Below are positions 24,480 through 35,665 of a stretch of DNA of 64,000 nt, in pieces. The notes beneath the pieces were generated by a model, which worked only from the letters and a program-made list of their open reading frames with translations, had not been told where the DNA came from and ran no database searches. The stretch comes from Talpa occidentalis (taxonomy: Eukaryota > Chordata > Mammalia > Eulipotyphla > Talpidae): contig NW_023604295.1 of NCBI RefSeq assembly GCF_014898055.3, forward strand, positions 65,869,730 to 65,933,729, written 5' to 3'. Within the stretch, counting starts at the first letter, position 1. Each line of letters opens with the position of its first letter. A program made the translations under genes and the position numbers.

Positions 24480-25110
24480 ACTGTGAGGTAACACGCTGTT
24501 GGCAACTTACAGACAGGTCAGCAACCAATCCTTTTCCCAGAGTGTCACTTAAAATAACTAACTTTTTTTTTTCCTGATAGAAAAATAAAAATCAACCAGC
24601 AATCTGTCACTCTTTTTATTTGCATTTGCCAAGCAGCTGTATTTACAGAAAGCATGGTCTGATTTTGTTATTCTTGATTTCTAATTGAGTAGTTTGGTGG
24701 TCTAATGATCTTAGCTTGTGAAACTCATAAAATGCATGGGCCAAAGTAGCTTGAACCTTTTCCCTCTTTCTTCTCTTCCATGTTCTCATTATTTATAATG
24801 AGTCTTCCCAGAAACCTTTCAGTTTGTTCCTCATTGAGTGCATGGACACTGGCGAAGCAGGGAGATAATCAACTCCAGGCTGAAACTGCGCAGCAGCGCC
24901 AACAAGCTACTCATGATTCCAGCAGATGTTTCTGCTTTGGGGGGCCAAAAGAAATTTTATAGGGTTTTTCCTCCCTTTCAGGGAAAATTGCCAGAACAGT
25001 CAAGAAATGGGAAATATATAGGCCTGCTCGCATTTCCAAGTTGGGAGGGATATTATGTCCAGTAAAAGGAATCTCGAAGAGAGGAATTTGTGAAGACGCC
25101 ATCCACAATA
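24480..25110. other. Repeat-poor block, possible conserved non-coding DNA
   Basis: No repeat signature is visible over about 630 bp. An octamer ATTTGCAT lies at 24618-24625, and a GC-richer core lies at about 24840-24920 (CTGCGCAGCAGCGCC). Overlapping open frames of 60-75 residues share no recognisable motif, so coding is not supported. Confidence 0.25.
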
Positions 25111-26140
25111 GCTATGTAAAAATGTTCACCGGGAGAAAAGGGAAACAAGAAAAGTTCACTTGGCTTCAGATTTCTCTTTATGTTAGAAACTTCATGAATG
25201 TTAGAGGCTTTAGAAATGGTATCCATTTATGGTAAAAATGCACCTGGGAGTCTGTCAGGACCCTCACCTCCAGCTCCCCCACCCAACAAAAAGGACACTG
25301 ATGTAGTGCTGTGAGTTCTTCATTGTCTTTTAATTTTTTTTCTGTTTCTCTTAAAATAATTGAAATTGTGAGTTCACTGAGGGAGAGGATGTTTGCAGAA
25401 CAATTGTGAGATTTATTTTTTAATTGACTGTGTATCATACAGTATAATTTTGTTCCTGAAAATACCCAAAAAATAACCCCCCCTCCAACATTCCTTGAGT
25501 GGGAAGATCTGAAAATTTCTACTATTTTATATTAATTTACTTGAATTTGGTGGTATTATGGATCTTCAGAAACATCTATATACAAAATCATGTGACAAAT
25601 ATCATATAGACCCACACATGTGAAACTCATATGAAGTGAAACCATGTGAATTAAAAGTTTCAGTTTTGGAATAAAGTTCAAAATGTGAAATATGAGGGAG
25701 AGAGAAGTCTACTAAGCCACTAGCTAGAATTGTTTATGTAACTGGAGATAAAGAAAATCAGCTTGGAGAATAAGGCTGCTGTAATTCTCCATGGTTTTTC
25801 TGTGTAACAAAGCTGTCTGCTGAGATCCAGAAATAATGAGTTATCCCAAAGCCATTCTGATAACTCTTAGATGAATCATTCTTTTTTGATAATGTACATT
25901 CAAAACCATGTGTAAAAATTAACATTGGGAGTATTATTGATTAGGAATAGTTAAGTCTGTTTTTTTTAATTCAGAATTTGCTTATTATTAGCCCCAACTT
26001 ATGTTTTATATGCTTGCTGAAAAAAAATAGTTTGACATGACTCTATTGAGGAATCATATTATGAGGGAAATGAATTATTAATCCATTATAATTCTGATTG
26101 GACAGCTTCAACTATAAAATTCATCAGCTAGTTTATTGTT
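25111..26140. other. AT-rich unannotated interval
   Basis: Nothing recognisable was seen on either strand. Confidence 0.45.
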
Positions 26141-26156
26141 AAAAATCAGAACTTTA

Positions 26157-26417
26157 GGGCCTCCCTGGTGGTGCAGGTGGTTGAGCGCCACTCTGTGAAG
26201 GTGTCCACAGCCTCTGCAGCGCTGGATTGATCCCAGCCGACCGGCGAGGGTCCCACATGGCACAGCAGACCTCTCCTGTCTCACCTGCGGCTCCCCTCAG
26301 CCGTGTATTTTGTCAGACTACCTGTCTGTTCCCCGCTGTCTCTGGTGAATCCTCTCACCCTCCCGCGCATCTGGCCTTACCCTGGCTCTTGTATAAATAA
26401 AATAAATCTTAAAAAAA
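26157..26417 (+). mobile_element. tRNA-derived SINE, group C-like
   Basis: The head reads GGTTGAGCGCCACTCTGTGA, and the tail reads GTATAAATAAAATAAATC, TT and an A-run. A perfect 16 bp TSD, AAAAATCAGAACTTTA, lies at 26141-26156 and 26418-26433. Confidence 0.94.
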
Positions 26418-26433
26418 AAAAATCAGAACTTTA

Positions 26434-26760
26434 ATTGTGGTCCCAGTAAAGTTCTCCCTCCCTCTGAAAGAAGGTAACCTTCAACTGTTATATATGCCAT
26501 AGCAGATTACACTTTTTTAGTGGGGTCCAAATTAAATAGTTTATTTCAACTTCATCTAATTTAAGACATGAAGGATAAGTAATACTTTGGCTAAATTGAG
26601 AAGAAATAGCCCATCTAACAGGAAAACTTATAGAAAGTCTTAGCATTTAGCAAAAAGTATAATACATTTGACGATTAAGTTTCATACATGTTAATATCAC
26701 ATAAGTTGAAAGGGAATGAATGGAAGGAGATGAAGCTAGTGAATTATGTAGGTCAAGATT
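26434..26760. other. AT-rich unannotated interval
   Basis: No feature was seen between the two same-strand SINEs. Confidence 0.45.
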
Positions 26761-26774
26761 AAAACTGGACCTCC

Positions 26775-27051
26775 TGGGCCTCCCCGGTGGCACAGCGATT
26801 GAGCGCTGGGTTGCGAAGCTGCCCGCAGCCTCTGCAGCACCAGTTTGATCCCCAGCTGCTCCCCGGACACCAGAGGAGGGTCCCACATGGCGCGCAGACC
26901 TCTCCTGCCGCCCGCCGCTCCCCTCAGCAGTGTACTTTGGTCCTTCTGCCTGCTCTGCTCCCCACTCTGGTGAATTCTCTCGCCCTCCCGTGCTTCTGGC
27001 TGTACCAGTGCTTGTATAAATAAATAAATAAATCTTAAAACAAAACAAAAA
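26775..27051 (+). mobile_element. tRNA-derived SINE, group A
   Basis: The head is TTGAGCGCTGGGTTGCGAAG. The tail is (AATA)n AATCTT followed by AAAACAAAACAAAA. The TSD AAAACTGGACCTCC lies at 26761-26774 and 27052-27065. It is close to the group A consensus. The 113- and 158-residue open frames on the other strand are shadows of it. Confidence 0.94.
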
Positions 27052-27074
27052 AAAACTGGACCTCCAAACCATGA

Positions 27075-27340
27075 CAAATGGATTAGAAGAAAACAAAAGC
27101 AGTTTCAAGGTGACCAATTGCAAGTTTTTTTCTAGGACATGTTACCACCCTATATCGGGCAGTGACAGTGAGGATTAGAGAGAAACTAATCAAGACAAAG
27201 AATATATAAGAGTTTAAGAGACTAGTCTAGACCATTGGCTGTATTGAGGAAGGATGTAAAAGAAAAGTTTAAGATTATTCCTAGTTCCTGGCTTGAGCAA
27301 TTGGTTGGATAAGAAAAGGGAAGAGACAGAAACAGAAAAG
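27075..27340 (+). mobile_element. Fragment of an ancient interspersed repeat
   Basis: ATTATTCCTAGTTCCTGGC, then TTGAGCAATTGGTTGGAT resembles a widespread mammalian repeat that I know but cannot name. A homologous piece occurs at about 46535-46575 (TTCAAGTTTTTTGGTCTAAG). Both are on +. Confidence 0.35.
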
Positions 27341-27592
27341 ATGGATTCATTCTGAGCGCTTGCTGTAGGGTAATAAATTTTAGGCCTCCCCAGTGTGTAA
27401 CTGTGATCCCAACCAGTCCATGCATTCTCTTCTGCTCTAGTAACATCGCTTAATCAAAGACCACCTAAGGAAGACTCACTGTCAGTGCCCTACTCTCCAG
27501 TACATTCCATGGCCATACTGACTCCCCAGTAAATCCTGAGCTCAGCAGTTACTGCAGCTCCACAATTCCCACTAACACTTCTGCTCTTTCTT

Positions 27593-27874
27593 TCTTTTTT
27601 TTTAAAGATTTATTTATTTTTATTTATTTAATTATTTATACAAGCACTGGGTACAGTCAGAAGCGCGGGAGGGTGAAGAGAATTCACCAGAGCCAGAGCA
27701 GGGAGCAGAGCAGGCAGAAGGACCGAAGTACACTGCTGAGGGGAGCAGCGGGCGGCAGGAGAGGTCTGTGCGCCATGTGGGACCCTCCTCTGGTGGCCGG
27801 GAGCAGCCGGAGATCGAACCAGTGCTGCAGAGGCTGCAGGCAGCTTAGCAACCCAGCACTCAACCGCTGCGCCC
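27593..27874 (-). mobile_element. tRNA-derived SINE, group A, head end missing
   Basis: This inverted copy has a 17 bp TSD, CACTTCTGCTCTTTCTT, at 27576-27592 and 27875-27891. The element stops at CAACCGCTGCGCCC, so about the first 13 bases of the head are absent. Because the TSD abuts the truncation, the loss probably happened at insertion. The remaining body is near consensus. Confidence 0.93.
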
Positions 27875-27891
27875 CACTTCTGCTCTTTCTT

Positions 27892-28074
27892 ATTAAAGAA
27901 ATTGGCAGGGTACTTCAGCTTTGCAGCATTGCGAAGGCCAAATCATAATGGGTAATAATGATGGCATTCAACTCTTGATTACATAACCTCATTGTTCTGA
28001 TTTTAAAGCTAATCCATGAAGATAGACTGAGAACAAAGGTGGTGTTACTCCCTCCATTGTCCTTGCATCTTCAT
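27892..28074. other. Unannotated interval
   Basis: No feature was recognised. Confidence 0.45.
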
Positions 28075-28440
28075 CTGTCCCTCTGAAACTGGAATGAAAC
28101 TGGGAGAAGCTGACAAATTGCACAAACAAGTTCTTGGAAACTCAGCTTCTGAGGAATGGAACGAGTTGCCACAGGTGTCAGTAAGGAGAGGCAGATTTCA
28201 GGGTAGTTTCGAAGAAGTCAGAGATTTATTAAAGGGAAAAGAAGAGCTCCTACAGGGGAGAGGGTTCTCGAGAGAAATACCCGAGGAACACTCAGTGTGC
28301 CTTACTTATATATCTTGCTCAGGGGCTTCTGGCTTTTGACTGTGTCAGACCCTGCTGAAGTCTTTATCAGGCATGGTTTGGGGTCACTGCAGGTGGAAAT
28401 CTACCGTGTGCTTATCTTTCTATCTGAGTCACCTCTATTT
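28075..28440 (-). mobile_element. Candidate solo LTR with TATA and poly(A) signal
   Basis: On the minus strand the block has GATATATAAGTAAGG as a TATA box. About 80 bp later comes CTCTTCTTTTCCCTTTAATA with the AATAAA signal, then a candidate U5 of about 130 bp. This order and spacing fit a class I-type endogenous retrovirus LTR. No internal viral sequence adjoins, and the exact TG..CA ends and TSD were not resolved. The 81-residue + strand open frame is on the antisense side and incidental. Confidence 0.42.
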
Positions 28441-29394
28441 GGTGATTTGATTTTCCTTCTTCCTTAAGAACAACAACAACAAAACCCCACAAAACACCAT
28501 GAACTTATGTTCATTTGGAAAAGCAAATATCCAAAGTGGACTCCTGCTTTCCAGTTGGTAAACAGTAAGAACACTGACCCTTCTTTGAGCCAAAATGGGA
28601 CACCTTGCTGAAGAATCAGCAACTTTTGGGATTTTTCTTCTAGGCCATCACAGCTTACTAAAGAAGATATGTCCTTGAAGTTATCTATTGATATACACTG
28701 CTTCTTGAACTCTTTGTGTGTACCAATCACAGGGAGGCCTGTTAAAATGGAGATTTAAATCAGTGGTTCTGGGGACAGGGCTGTGCCTGGGTAGCTGCTG
28801 TCTGTAACCTGTGCTTTGGAAAGGAAAGCTGGAGTTCAGGCAATTCCCTCAGGGGACAGCTTAAGATAACACAGACCTTTATTTAGTGCAAGGTAGTGAC
28901 TCAGTATTGCTTGCATATTAAATAAGTGATAAAATCTGGATTAGAATGAACATAACTGTCACTCCATTGTCTTTTCTCGTATGTTCAGAATTTCCCTTAT
29001 GTTTGAAGTAAGTCTCCAAATATTAGTAATCTTTACTCCACTTTTTGGAATCTGGAAAAACTTTCTGCTCCTCACCAAAGGAAAGATCTAAAATAAGGTG
29101 GTGAGATTCACATTTGCTAATATTTTGTGATTTTGTTGCTAATTAAAATTAATTACCCAATATTTTGCTATTTATCTGTTATACTATATGTGGCAATTTA
29201 TTAACCTTTGGAAATGTACATATTACAGATTTTCATAGGTAATGTAAGTGCTTCATAAATATGGTTTTGCACAATTTATTGGGAAAATAAAATTAGGTGT
29301 TTTTTCCATCTAAAAGTAATTGAAATCAAATTTTTACCTTAAAATTTGTCTTAATACATAAATGGAATTTTCCTAGAAGAAAATTACTCTGGTT
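28441..29394. other. Unannotated interval
   Basis: No gene or named repeat was recognised. An ACAACAACAAC run lies at 28470-28482. Confidence 0.45.
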
Positions 29395-29960
29395 TGGCCG
29401 AACGCCTTCTTCAATCATCCGTTATCCTGCAAATGTCTTTCTAGAGAGAGAGAACAAGTACAATTGGGGGTGCTGAAAACTGGCATAGTTTTGCAACACA
29501 AAAATAGGGTTTTCCAATAATAATAGAAGGGGGGATTGCCCCCTCCAACTGAAACATCTGGTGACCAATTTGTACCTGCAGTCAAGAGATGTTTCATCCC
29601 TTTCTCGACCCCTCCCTTCTTAATACTGCTGTTCAACTTTAAACAAGTACTGGCAGGCGAGCAGATGGATTCCACGCAGGCTGGGAAAGAGCCAGCAAGA
29701 CTATTGCAAGGTGCTCCTTCTGACCCTGAGGTGACTGGAAACTTGATCAAAAGGGAACTTTCTCTCCAGAGAGAGAAGATAATGCAGTCTTATTGCTGGC
29801 TCAAAACTTCTTACCAAAGGCGGCTGGTTCACCTGTGGTTTGCATGGAGAGTCCTCTGGAGGATGCGCTCAAGCCATCCAACCCGTATCCCCTGGAATGT
29901 CTTCTGGGATTCGAGTATTGGCCAGAGAACAGAAATGAAGTAGCTGTTTCCAACGATTTA
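29395..29960. other. Repeat-poor, GC-richer block
   Basis: About 560 bp shows no repeat signature. It holds an open frame on + (135 codons from a TTG at 29536; the first ATG is at about 29665, leaving 93 codons to the stop at 29941). Neither the codon pattern nor the residues suggest a known family, and no clear splice sites bound it. Conserved non-coding DNA or a non-coding exon is as likely. Confidence 0.25.
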
Positions 29961-31220
29961 CAGTTTTCCTAAATATGAGAAGGAAAATGTGTGGAGATGT
30001 TTTAGCTCAGCAGGGTCCTCAACTGAATATTTTAAAGAGGTTTCCATTGCTTCTGGCTGCATCTTGTAATTTTGCATCTCAATGAATGTTCTACCATCTG
30101 AAACCTTTCAGGAATACTAAATTCATTCGGAGAGGAAAAATCCCTCCTGTGTTAAACAGCAACATGTAATATTTATTGAAAATCTTAAAATGTCTTCCCA
30201 AATTAATATCTGATTCAAAAAGAAGCCAACTGTAGAGCCAGCAAGTCAGACTATACACATATATATTCTGTTCATAAATCTATCAAACAGAAGGATTAAA
30301 CAGCCCTTCACCTCTATCTGAAAAGTTTGAGAGGGCTATAAAAATGGAAATGTATTAACTATCTATGAAAATTTATATGTACATACATCCCTAGGTTAAA
30401 TCAAGCACCGGGCCTAATGTAGAAAATAAAATACTCATCATTTACTTTCTCTTTTGTGAGAGACTATGTTTTGGTACAGGAATTCATTCAACATTTGATA
30501 AATATACTCCTTTAGCTGAAACATATGAATTGTACAACGGGGAGGGAATTGATAAGGGTTAGGAAAAAACAAAGACATAACATTAGTTTATGGGAATAGA
30601 TCCAAAGTGATTTTTTTCCATCACATAGAATCTCTGTAAATAATCCATAAGCCTCTGCAGAACAACAGAATCACATTTAAAAAAAAATGGGGTAAAAACT
30701 AAATGAAATTGGTCTATAATATGTCTGTTGTTATAATCAGGAAAATCTGAGATATATGCAATTAGTAGTTAATATAGTTTATAATTGGTAAGGCTTTCTA
30801 CATGGAATTGCTTGACTTTTTTAAACCAGGAAAAATATTTAGAAACTGCCAAGATCATTTTGCTGACTGGTAATGTTTTGATGTATAAAATTGAACTATG
30901 AAGTCCACAATGCTTCTCAGATCTGTGAGTGCCTACCACATACAGTGCAAAATCTGCAATTTGTTAGCTGTTTGATTTTAATTATATTTTTAGTAGGTCT
31001 ATAAAATAATGCAATGCATATCCTAAACAAGGGTCAAGAGCTGATATACAGTGGCCCTAAAAAAATGAAACTCTTAGACATGTTTTATTTGGCAGTACAG
31101 TGTTGTCTTAAAGTACATTTGATGAGGTTTAGCATTAATTTTCTAGTTTATGGAAGACCCTATCATCTTTTATTTTCTTACCCATAGCTGCTTCACACAT
31201 TTAAATTACTTGTGTAACCC
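29961..31220. other. AT-rich unannotated interval
   Basis: Nothing recognisable was seen. Confidence 0.45.
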
Positions 31221-31224
31221 TGGA

Positions 31225-31480
31225 GGGCATTTGAGCTTGTAATATGGATTTATTATCTGACTTCAAATGTTATAGTCCTTCCCTTGATATTGCACACTCT
31301 TTGAAAGCGTCATAGTACTTCCTTGATTTCCCCTAGCATCAATTATCACAGTTTCTTAAGTAAGTGAACTTTAATTTATTCATCCATGCACAACTATTTG
31401 CTATGTACCTGTTTTAACTTTAGGTAAAATACTAGCCACAAAGAATAAGAGTGAACATGACAGACTGAATGCATATGACT
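31225..31480 (+). mobile_element. L2/MIR relic
   Basis: CTTGATTTCCCCTAGCATC, then TCACAGTTTCTTAAGTAAG resembles an L2 3' end. It is followed by TTATTCATCCATGCACAAC, then TATTTGCTATGTACCTG, in the style of L2/MIR. It is diverged, and its limits are approximate. Confidence 0.45.
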
Positions 31481-31605
31481 TAGTATTTGGGAAAGGCATT
31501 ATTGATTGATAAAGTGTACTTTTCTTAAATTATTTGTCATCATATCTTAGAACAATAAAAAGGATCACTATTCTCTTCCCAGAAGAAACTATAAAAATAT
31601 TTTAA

Positions 31606-32180
31606 TGCTGTGGGATGAATTGTGTCCCCCTCCAAATTTGTATATTAAAATCCTAATCTTTAGTTACTCAGAATGTCACTATAACCTTCAGAGATGTTAC
31701 CTAATATCATTAGAGTGGGCCCTGATCCAATATGAAGGGTGACCTTATAAAAAAACAAAATTTGGGGCCTCCCTGGTGGCGCAGCAGGTTGAGCACAGTG
31801 CTGTGAAGCTGTCTGCAGTCACTGCAGCTCGGGTTGGATTCCTGGCTGGCTAGGGAGATACCCACATGGTGTGGCAGACCCCTACTGTTTTGCCTGCTAC
31901 TCCATCTGCCTGTTCTGCTCCCTGCTCTGTCTCTGGTGAATCCTCTTGCCCTCCTGTGCCTCTGGCCTGTACCCCAGTTCTTGTATAAATAAATAAATCT
32001 TAAAAGAAAAGAAAATTTGTAAACAAGAAAAACTAGGTGAAGATACTAGAAGAAATTGGCTATTTACAGGGCAAGGAGGGTGGTTCCCAGAAGAAACCAA
32101 CCATGATACCATGATTATCTGGGACTTCTAGCCGCAGAATTATGAGGATGTTGTTTAGCCAGTATTTTGGTACTAGCAAA
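31606..32180 (+). mobile_element. MaLR (MST/MLT1-type) LTR, split by a SINE
   Basis: TGCTGTGGGATGAATTGTGT, then CCCCCTCCAAATTTG, then ATTAGAGTGGGCCCTGATCC and GACCTTATAAAA follow the MaLR LTR order. Beyond the SINE at 31765-32006 come GGACTTCTAGCCGCAGAATT and TTTAGCCAGTATTTTGGTAC, the usual 3' half. Without the SINE and its duplicated site the LTR is about 320 bp. No internal region is attached. Confidence 0.75.
31765..32006 (+). mobile_element. tRNA-derived SINE, group C, internal deletion
   Basis: The TSD is AAAACAAAATTTG (31752-31764) and AAAAGAAAATTTG (32007-32019). The head is GTTGAGCACAGTGCTGTGAA. About 20 bases (the CCTCAGCAGTGTATTTCAG segment) are missing near 31900. It sits inside the MaLR LTR. 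Confidence 0.92.
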
Positions 32181-32959
32181 ATCATAATTTTTTAATTTGT
32201 TTTTGCTTAGATCATGGGAGCTTAGTTTCAATGGTTGACTCTAAATACTCCAGTAAAGAAAGAAGTACCATGTTGTTGATTACTTTAACAGTGACTTTCA
32301 GTCTTATAGTTAAGTGGCCTGATAGCATAACTTGCCAAGACCTCTTTTGATTGTCTTCTTTGTCTTAACAAGTATGGCAACAAAAACTTCCAGTTTCATC
32401 ATGATTCAGACCTGGAGACTGAGAAAAAAACAGAGCCTTAGTTAGACACAAAAAATATTAAAATGTGAAGACATGAAGGAATAGGGTATTTGAACCAACA
32501 TTTCATTTTATGATCTTGCTCTAAGGAATTAATCTAAACTTCATAAAAATTTAACCTGAACAGTTATCTAAAGAAGTATCAAATTAACTAGATACATTCT
32601 ACTAAATAACATACTGTGGAAATATATTAATTTGTATTGAAGGATATTTCCAGTATTGTGAAAAATATATATAAATATCAATAAAATAGTTGAGAAATAA
32701 ATGTCCAAAACATGCAACATGCAACCGTGTTTATCTCTGGGTGATGGTATAACATTTTTTTCTTGATTTTTAATCTATATTTTATATTTGTCCAATAAAT
32801 AAGCCATTTTTAATTAAAAAGCTCTTAACTTTTATGTTTTAAATAATTAAATTTTTAAAGTTTAAGTCAACTCTAGAAGTTTTCAATGCCATGATTCAAT
32901 GCTGTGATTATATGTCTGGAATAGAACAAACATTGGGAAATATTTTTTTTAAGTAATAA
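32181..32959. other. AT-rich unannotated interval
   Basis: GTTTATCTCTGGGTGATGG, then TTGATTTTTAATCTATATTT near 32730-32800 has the look of an ancient repeat that I cannot name. No gene is visible. Confidence 0.4.
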
Positions 32960-33965
32960 CCAATATAAGTATACTCAACTGATATTTGATATGGAGAAAA
33001 GATTGGGTTGTTGAGCAAAAATAGTATTTTTAACAAACAATGCTAAAACTATATATGTGTGTGTATTATAGATATATTTATGTGTTATATATATATATGC
33101 TATATATGTATATATCAGTGAACCTAGACATAGACTTCATAGTCTTCATAAAAATTAACTAAAAACTAAACATAAAAATAAATGTAAAATTCACAGAACA
33201 AAGATGAAAATTTACATGATGTTTGATATGGCAAATAATTTTTATATACATTTTTTAGGTACCCTGATAAAAATAAGAAAGACTTGCACAACTGGACTTC
33301 ATTAAATTTAAATATTTCTGCTTTGCAAATGGCAATATCTAAGCATAAAGCAACAAACCACAGACTGAGAGAAAGTATTGCAAAAAGCATATCTATAAAG
33401 AATTGTTATCCAAGACATACAAAGAATTCTCAAAACACAATAATAAAAGTAAAACAATTGCATTAAAAAATGGGCAAAAGACTTGAATAGATATCTCACT
33501 AAAGAAGATATATAGATAACAAGTCATCATATGAAAGATGTTCATCATCATATGTCATTAGGGAATTGCAAATTAAAACAATATGATACCACTGTCCATC
33601 TATTACGATCTATTACAGATTCAAAGTACTGACAACAAATACTGAGGGGATGTGGACCGACATGGGCTCTCACACATTACTGGTAGGAACACAAAATGGT
33701 GCAACCACTTTCAATGAGAATTGACAGTTTCTTATTACATAAATACGTGTCTACCAAAAGGGACTGAACATGTATGCCTACATAAAACTTATACACACAT
33801 GTTTATATTATCTTTATCTATACTTTCCAAAATTTGGAAATAGTAGGTGAGTGGGTACATACACTATGGTACATCCAAAGAATGGAATAGTATTCAATAG
33901 TAAAAGGAAACATGCTGTCAAGTAGTGAAAAAACATGGAAGAAGCCTAAACACATGTAATTAAAT
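32960..33965 (+). mobile_element. Old L1 ORF2 C-terminal fragment
   Basis: Landmarks in the expected order include GGACTTCATTAAATTTAAA, TTTCTGCTTTGCAAATGGC, AAAAAATGGGCAAAAGACTT, GAATAGATATCTCACTAAAG, GGGAATTGCAAATTAAAAC and GAATGGAATAGTATTCAATA. These match the reverse-transcriptase gene's 3' coding end. Stops and indels are frequent, and an AT/TG microsatellite has expanded at about 33045-33117. The neighbouring 33970-34450 block covers an overlapping part of ORF2 on the other strand. Confidence 0.85.
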
Positions 33966-33969
33966 TTTT

Positions 33970-34450
33970 GTTGTTGCTGTTGATTTATCAGCATTCTTTA
34001 TATTTTGAATATTATCTCCTTGTCAGATCTAAGAGGTACTAGTATTTTTTCATTTTCACTTTCATAATTATTTCTTTTGTTGTGCAGAAGATTTTTAGTT
34101 TAGCAGTCCCATTTCTTTATTATTATTTTTATTTCCCTTTGTATTCCATTGTTTCTCTTTGCAGTTGAGTTCCAAAGAAATTCCTATGGACAATGTCCTG
34201 GAAAAGATCACCTATATTTTCTTCTATGAATTTCATGTTTTATATCCAAGTCCTTAATCCACTTAAAATTAATTTTTGTATATCAGATGAGATAGTGGGG
34301 TAGTTTCATTGTGTTGCCTGTGGTTGTCCAGTTTTCCCAGCATCATTTGTTGAAGATCCTTTCCTTTCTCCATTATGCTTTTGGTTCCTTTGTCATGAAT
34401 TTGTTGTTTGTATAAGTATAGGTTTATTTCTGGACTCTCATAGTAAATGT
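33970..34450 (-). mobile_element. Old L1 ORF2 fragment
   Basis: Landmarks are TTGTGCAGAAGATTTTTAG, CAAGTCCTTAATCCACTTAA, TGTGGTTGTCCAGTTTTCCC, AGCATCATTTGTTGAAGATC and GGTTTATTTCTGGACTCTC. These are the reverse complement of the L1 ORF2 segment that encodes the region before the terminal part. It is non-functional. Confidence 0.85.
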
Positions 34451-35229
34451 ACCTCTCTGGCTGAAAATGTTGATAATGGTAGAGGCTATACATGTGCATA
34501 GTCAGGGATATATGAAAAGATCTCTGTACCTCCCATACAATGTTGTTGTGAACCTAAAACTACTCTCAAAAAGGTTTCAAATACAAAGTATTAAGGAGAT
34601 TTTGTTTTCAAAATAATATTTATATGACTTTAATAATTTTAAATCATAACTTCTAAATTCTGACTAAAATTCAATAAATTCTTTGTTAGTGCATGCCTAA
34701 ATATTTTTGGCCACCTAAAGATGATTCTTGACCTTAATTTACACCAAAGAGATTATCCAGGAGCATGTTACATTCCTTCGTTGAGTTATGACAGTGCCAG
34801 GCATAAATTCATTAAATTATGTTTATTGAGCTCATTTTATATGCTAGAAAATATATCAAAGACAGATGAAATATAATGTTTTCCCAGTAACACATTTGTG
34901 AAGTTAAAGGCTAAAAATATATCCAAAACTGGAAGTGATTGTCCCAGTTTACATCATAACCATATACCCTGTAACCCAGTTTTAAGTTCCTCTCTATTAT
35001 ATTCAGGGGAACTTATGCTATCACATTATTTGTTACTTCTTCCTATACACCATTCATTTAGTCATTGCACAAATATATCCTTGTCCTTCAAGTAAATGAA
35101 TATTTATTGAACAAATATTTATTCAGAAAAAGTATCTGCTAGTTCACAAATTGTGGAAAAATGAGAAACCCAATGCAGATATCTGTATAACTAATAAATC
35201 ATAGAATGTACAAATGGTCTAAGAGTAAT
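34451..35229. other. AT-rich unannotated interval
   Basis: A weak MIR/L2-like stretch (GTTTATTGAGCTCATTTTAT) lies near 34820-34850. Nothing else was recognised. Confidence 0.4.
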
Positions 35230-35665
35230 AGAGGGAATTCACAATTAGAAAAATCAAATGAAGTTTAAGTATGTAGAAAGATGTTTGAGTTTTTGAAGGC
35301 TGGATAATGTGTCAGCAGCAGAAGTAGAGAAATTATATGACTATATTGTAGAAGAAACAGCATAGGCAAGCCAACAAAGACAAGGCATTTTGGAACATGT
35401 TCTAGATAAAATGAGAATCCTATTTTGGCTGGAGGACAAAGTGAAAATGAAGAAGCCTTGAGAAAGCATATTGGATATGTTAAGTAGGACATGTGTAGTT
35501 GAACATGATGAATTCCCCAGGAGTGTTCTTGGTAAATAAATTTAGAGGTAATGGAAAACCAGTAAGAAATTTAAGGCTTGAAGTGAATATTTAGAGGTAT
35601 GGTTTAGGAAGATTAATTTTGATGTGCTTAAAAAAAGATGAACTTATGACAGAGACATTTGAGTA
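35230..35665 (+). mobile_element. Ancient interspersed repeat, unnamed
   Basis: GAAACAGCATAGGCAAGCCA, then GGCATTTTGGAACATGTTC, then AGGAAGATTAATTTTGATGT parallel a widespread mammalian repeat. The piece at about 45905-46620 appears to belong to the same family. The name is not certain. Confidence 0.35.

Noticed and set aside
32960..34450. The two opposed L1 pieces as a single twin-primed insertion.
   Set aside because: They cover overlapping parts of ORF2. Twin priming gives adjoining, non-overlapping parts, so separate insertions are more likely.
33300..34450. A long hairpin from the two opposed L1 fragments.
   Set aside because: They are old and too diverged to pair well, unlike the 42.9-45.9 kb arms.
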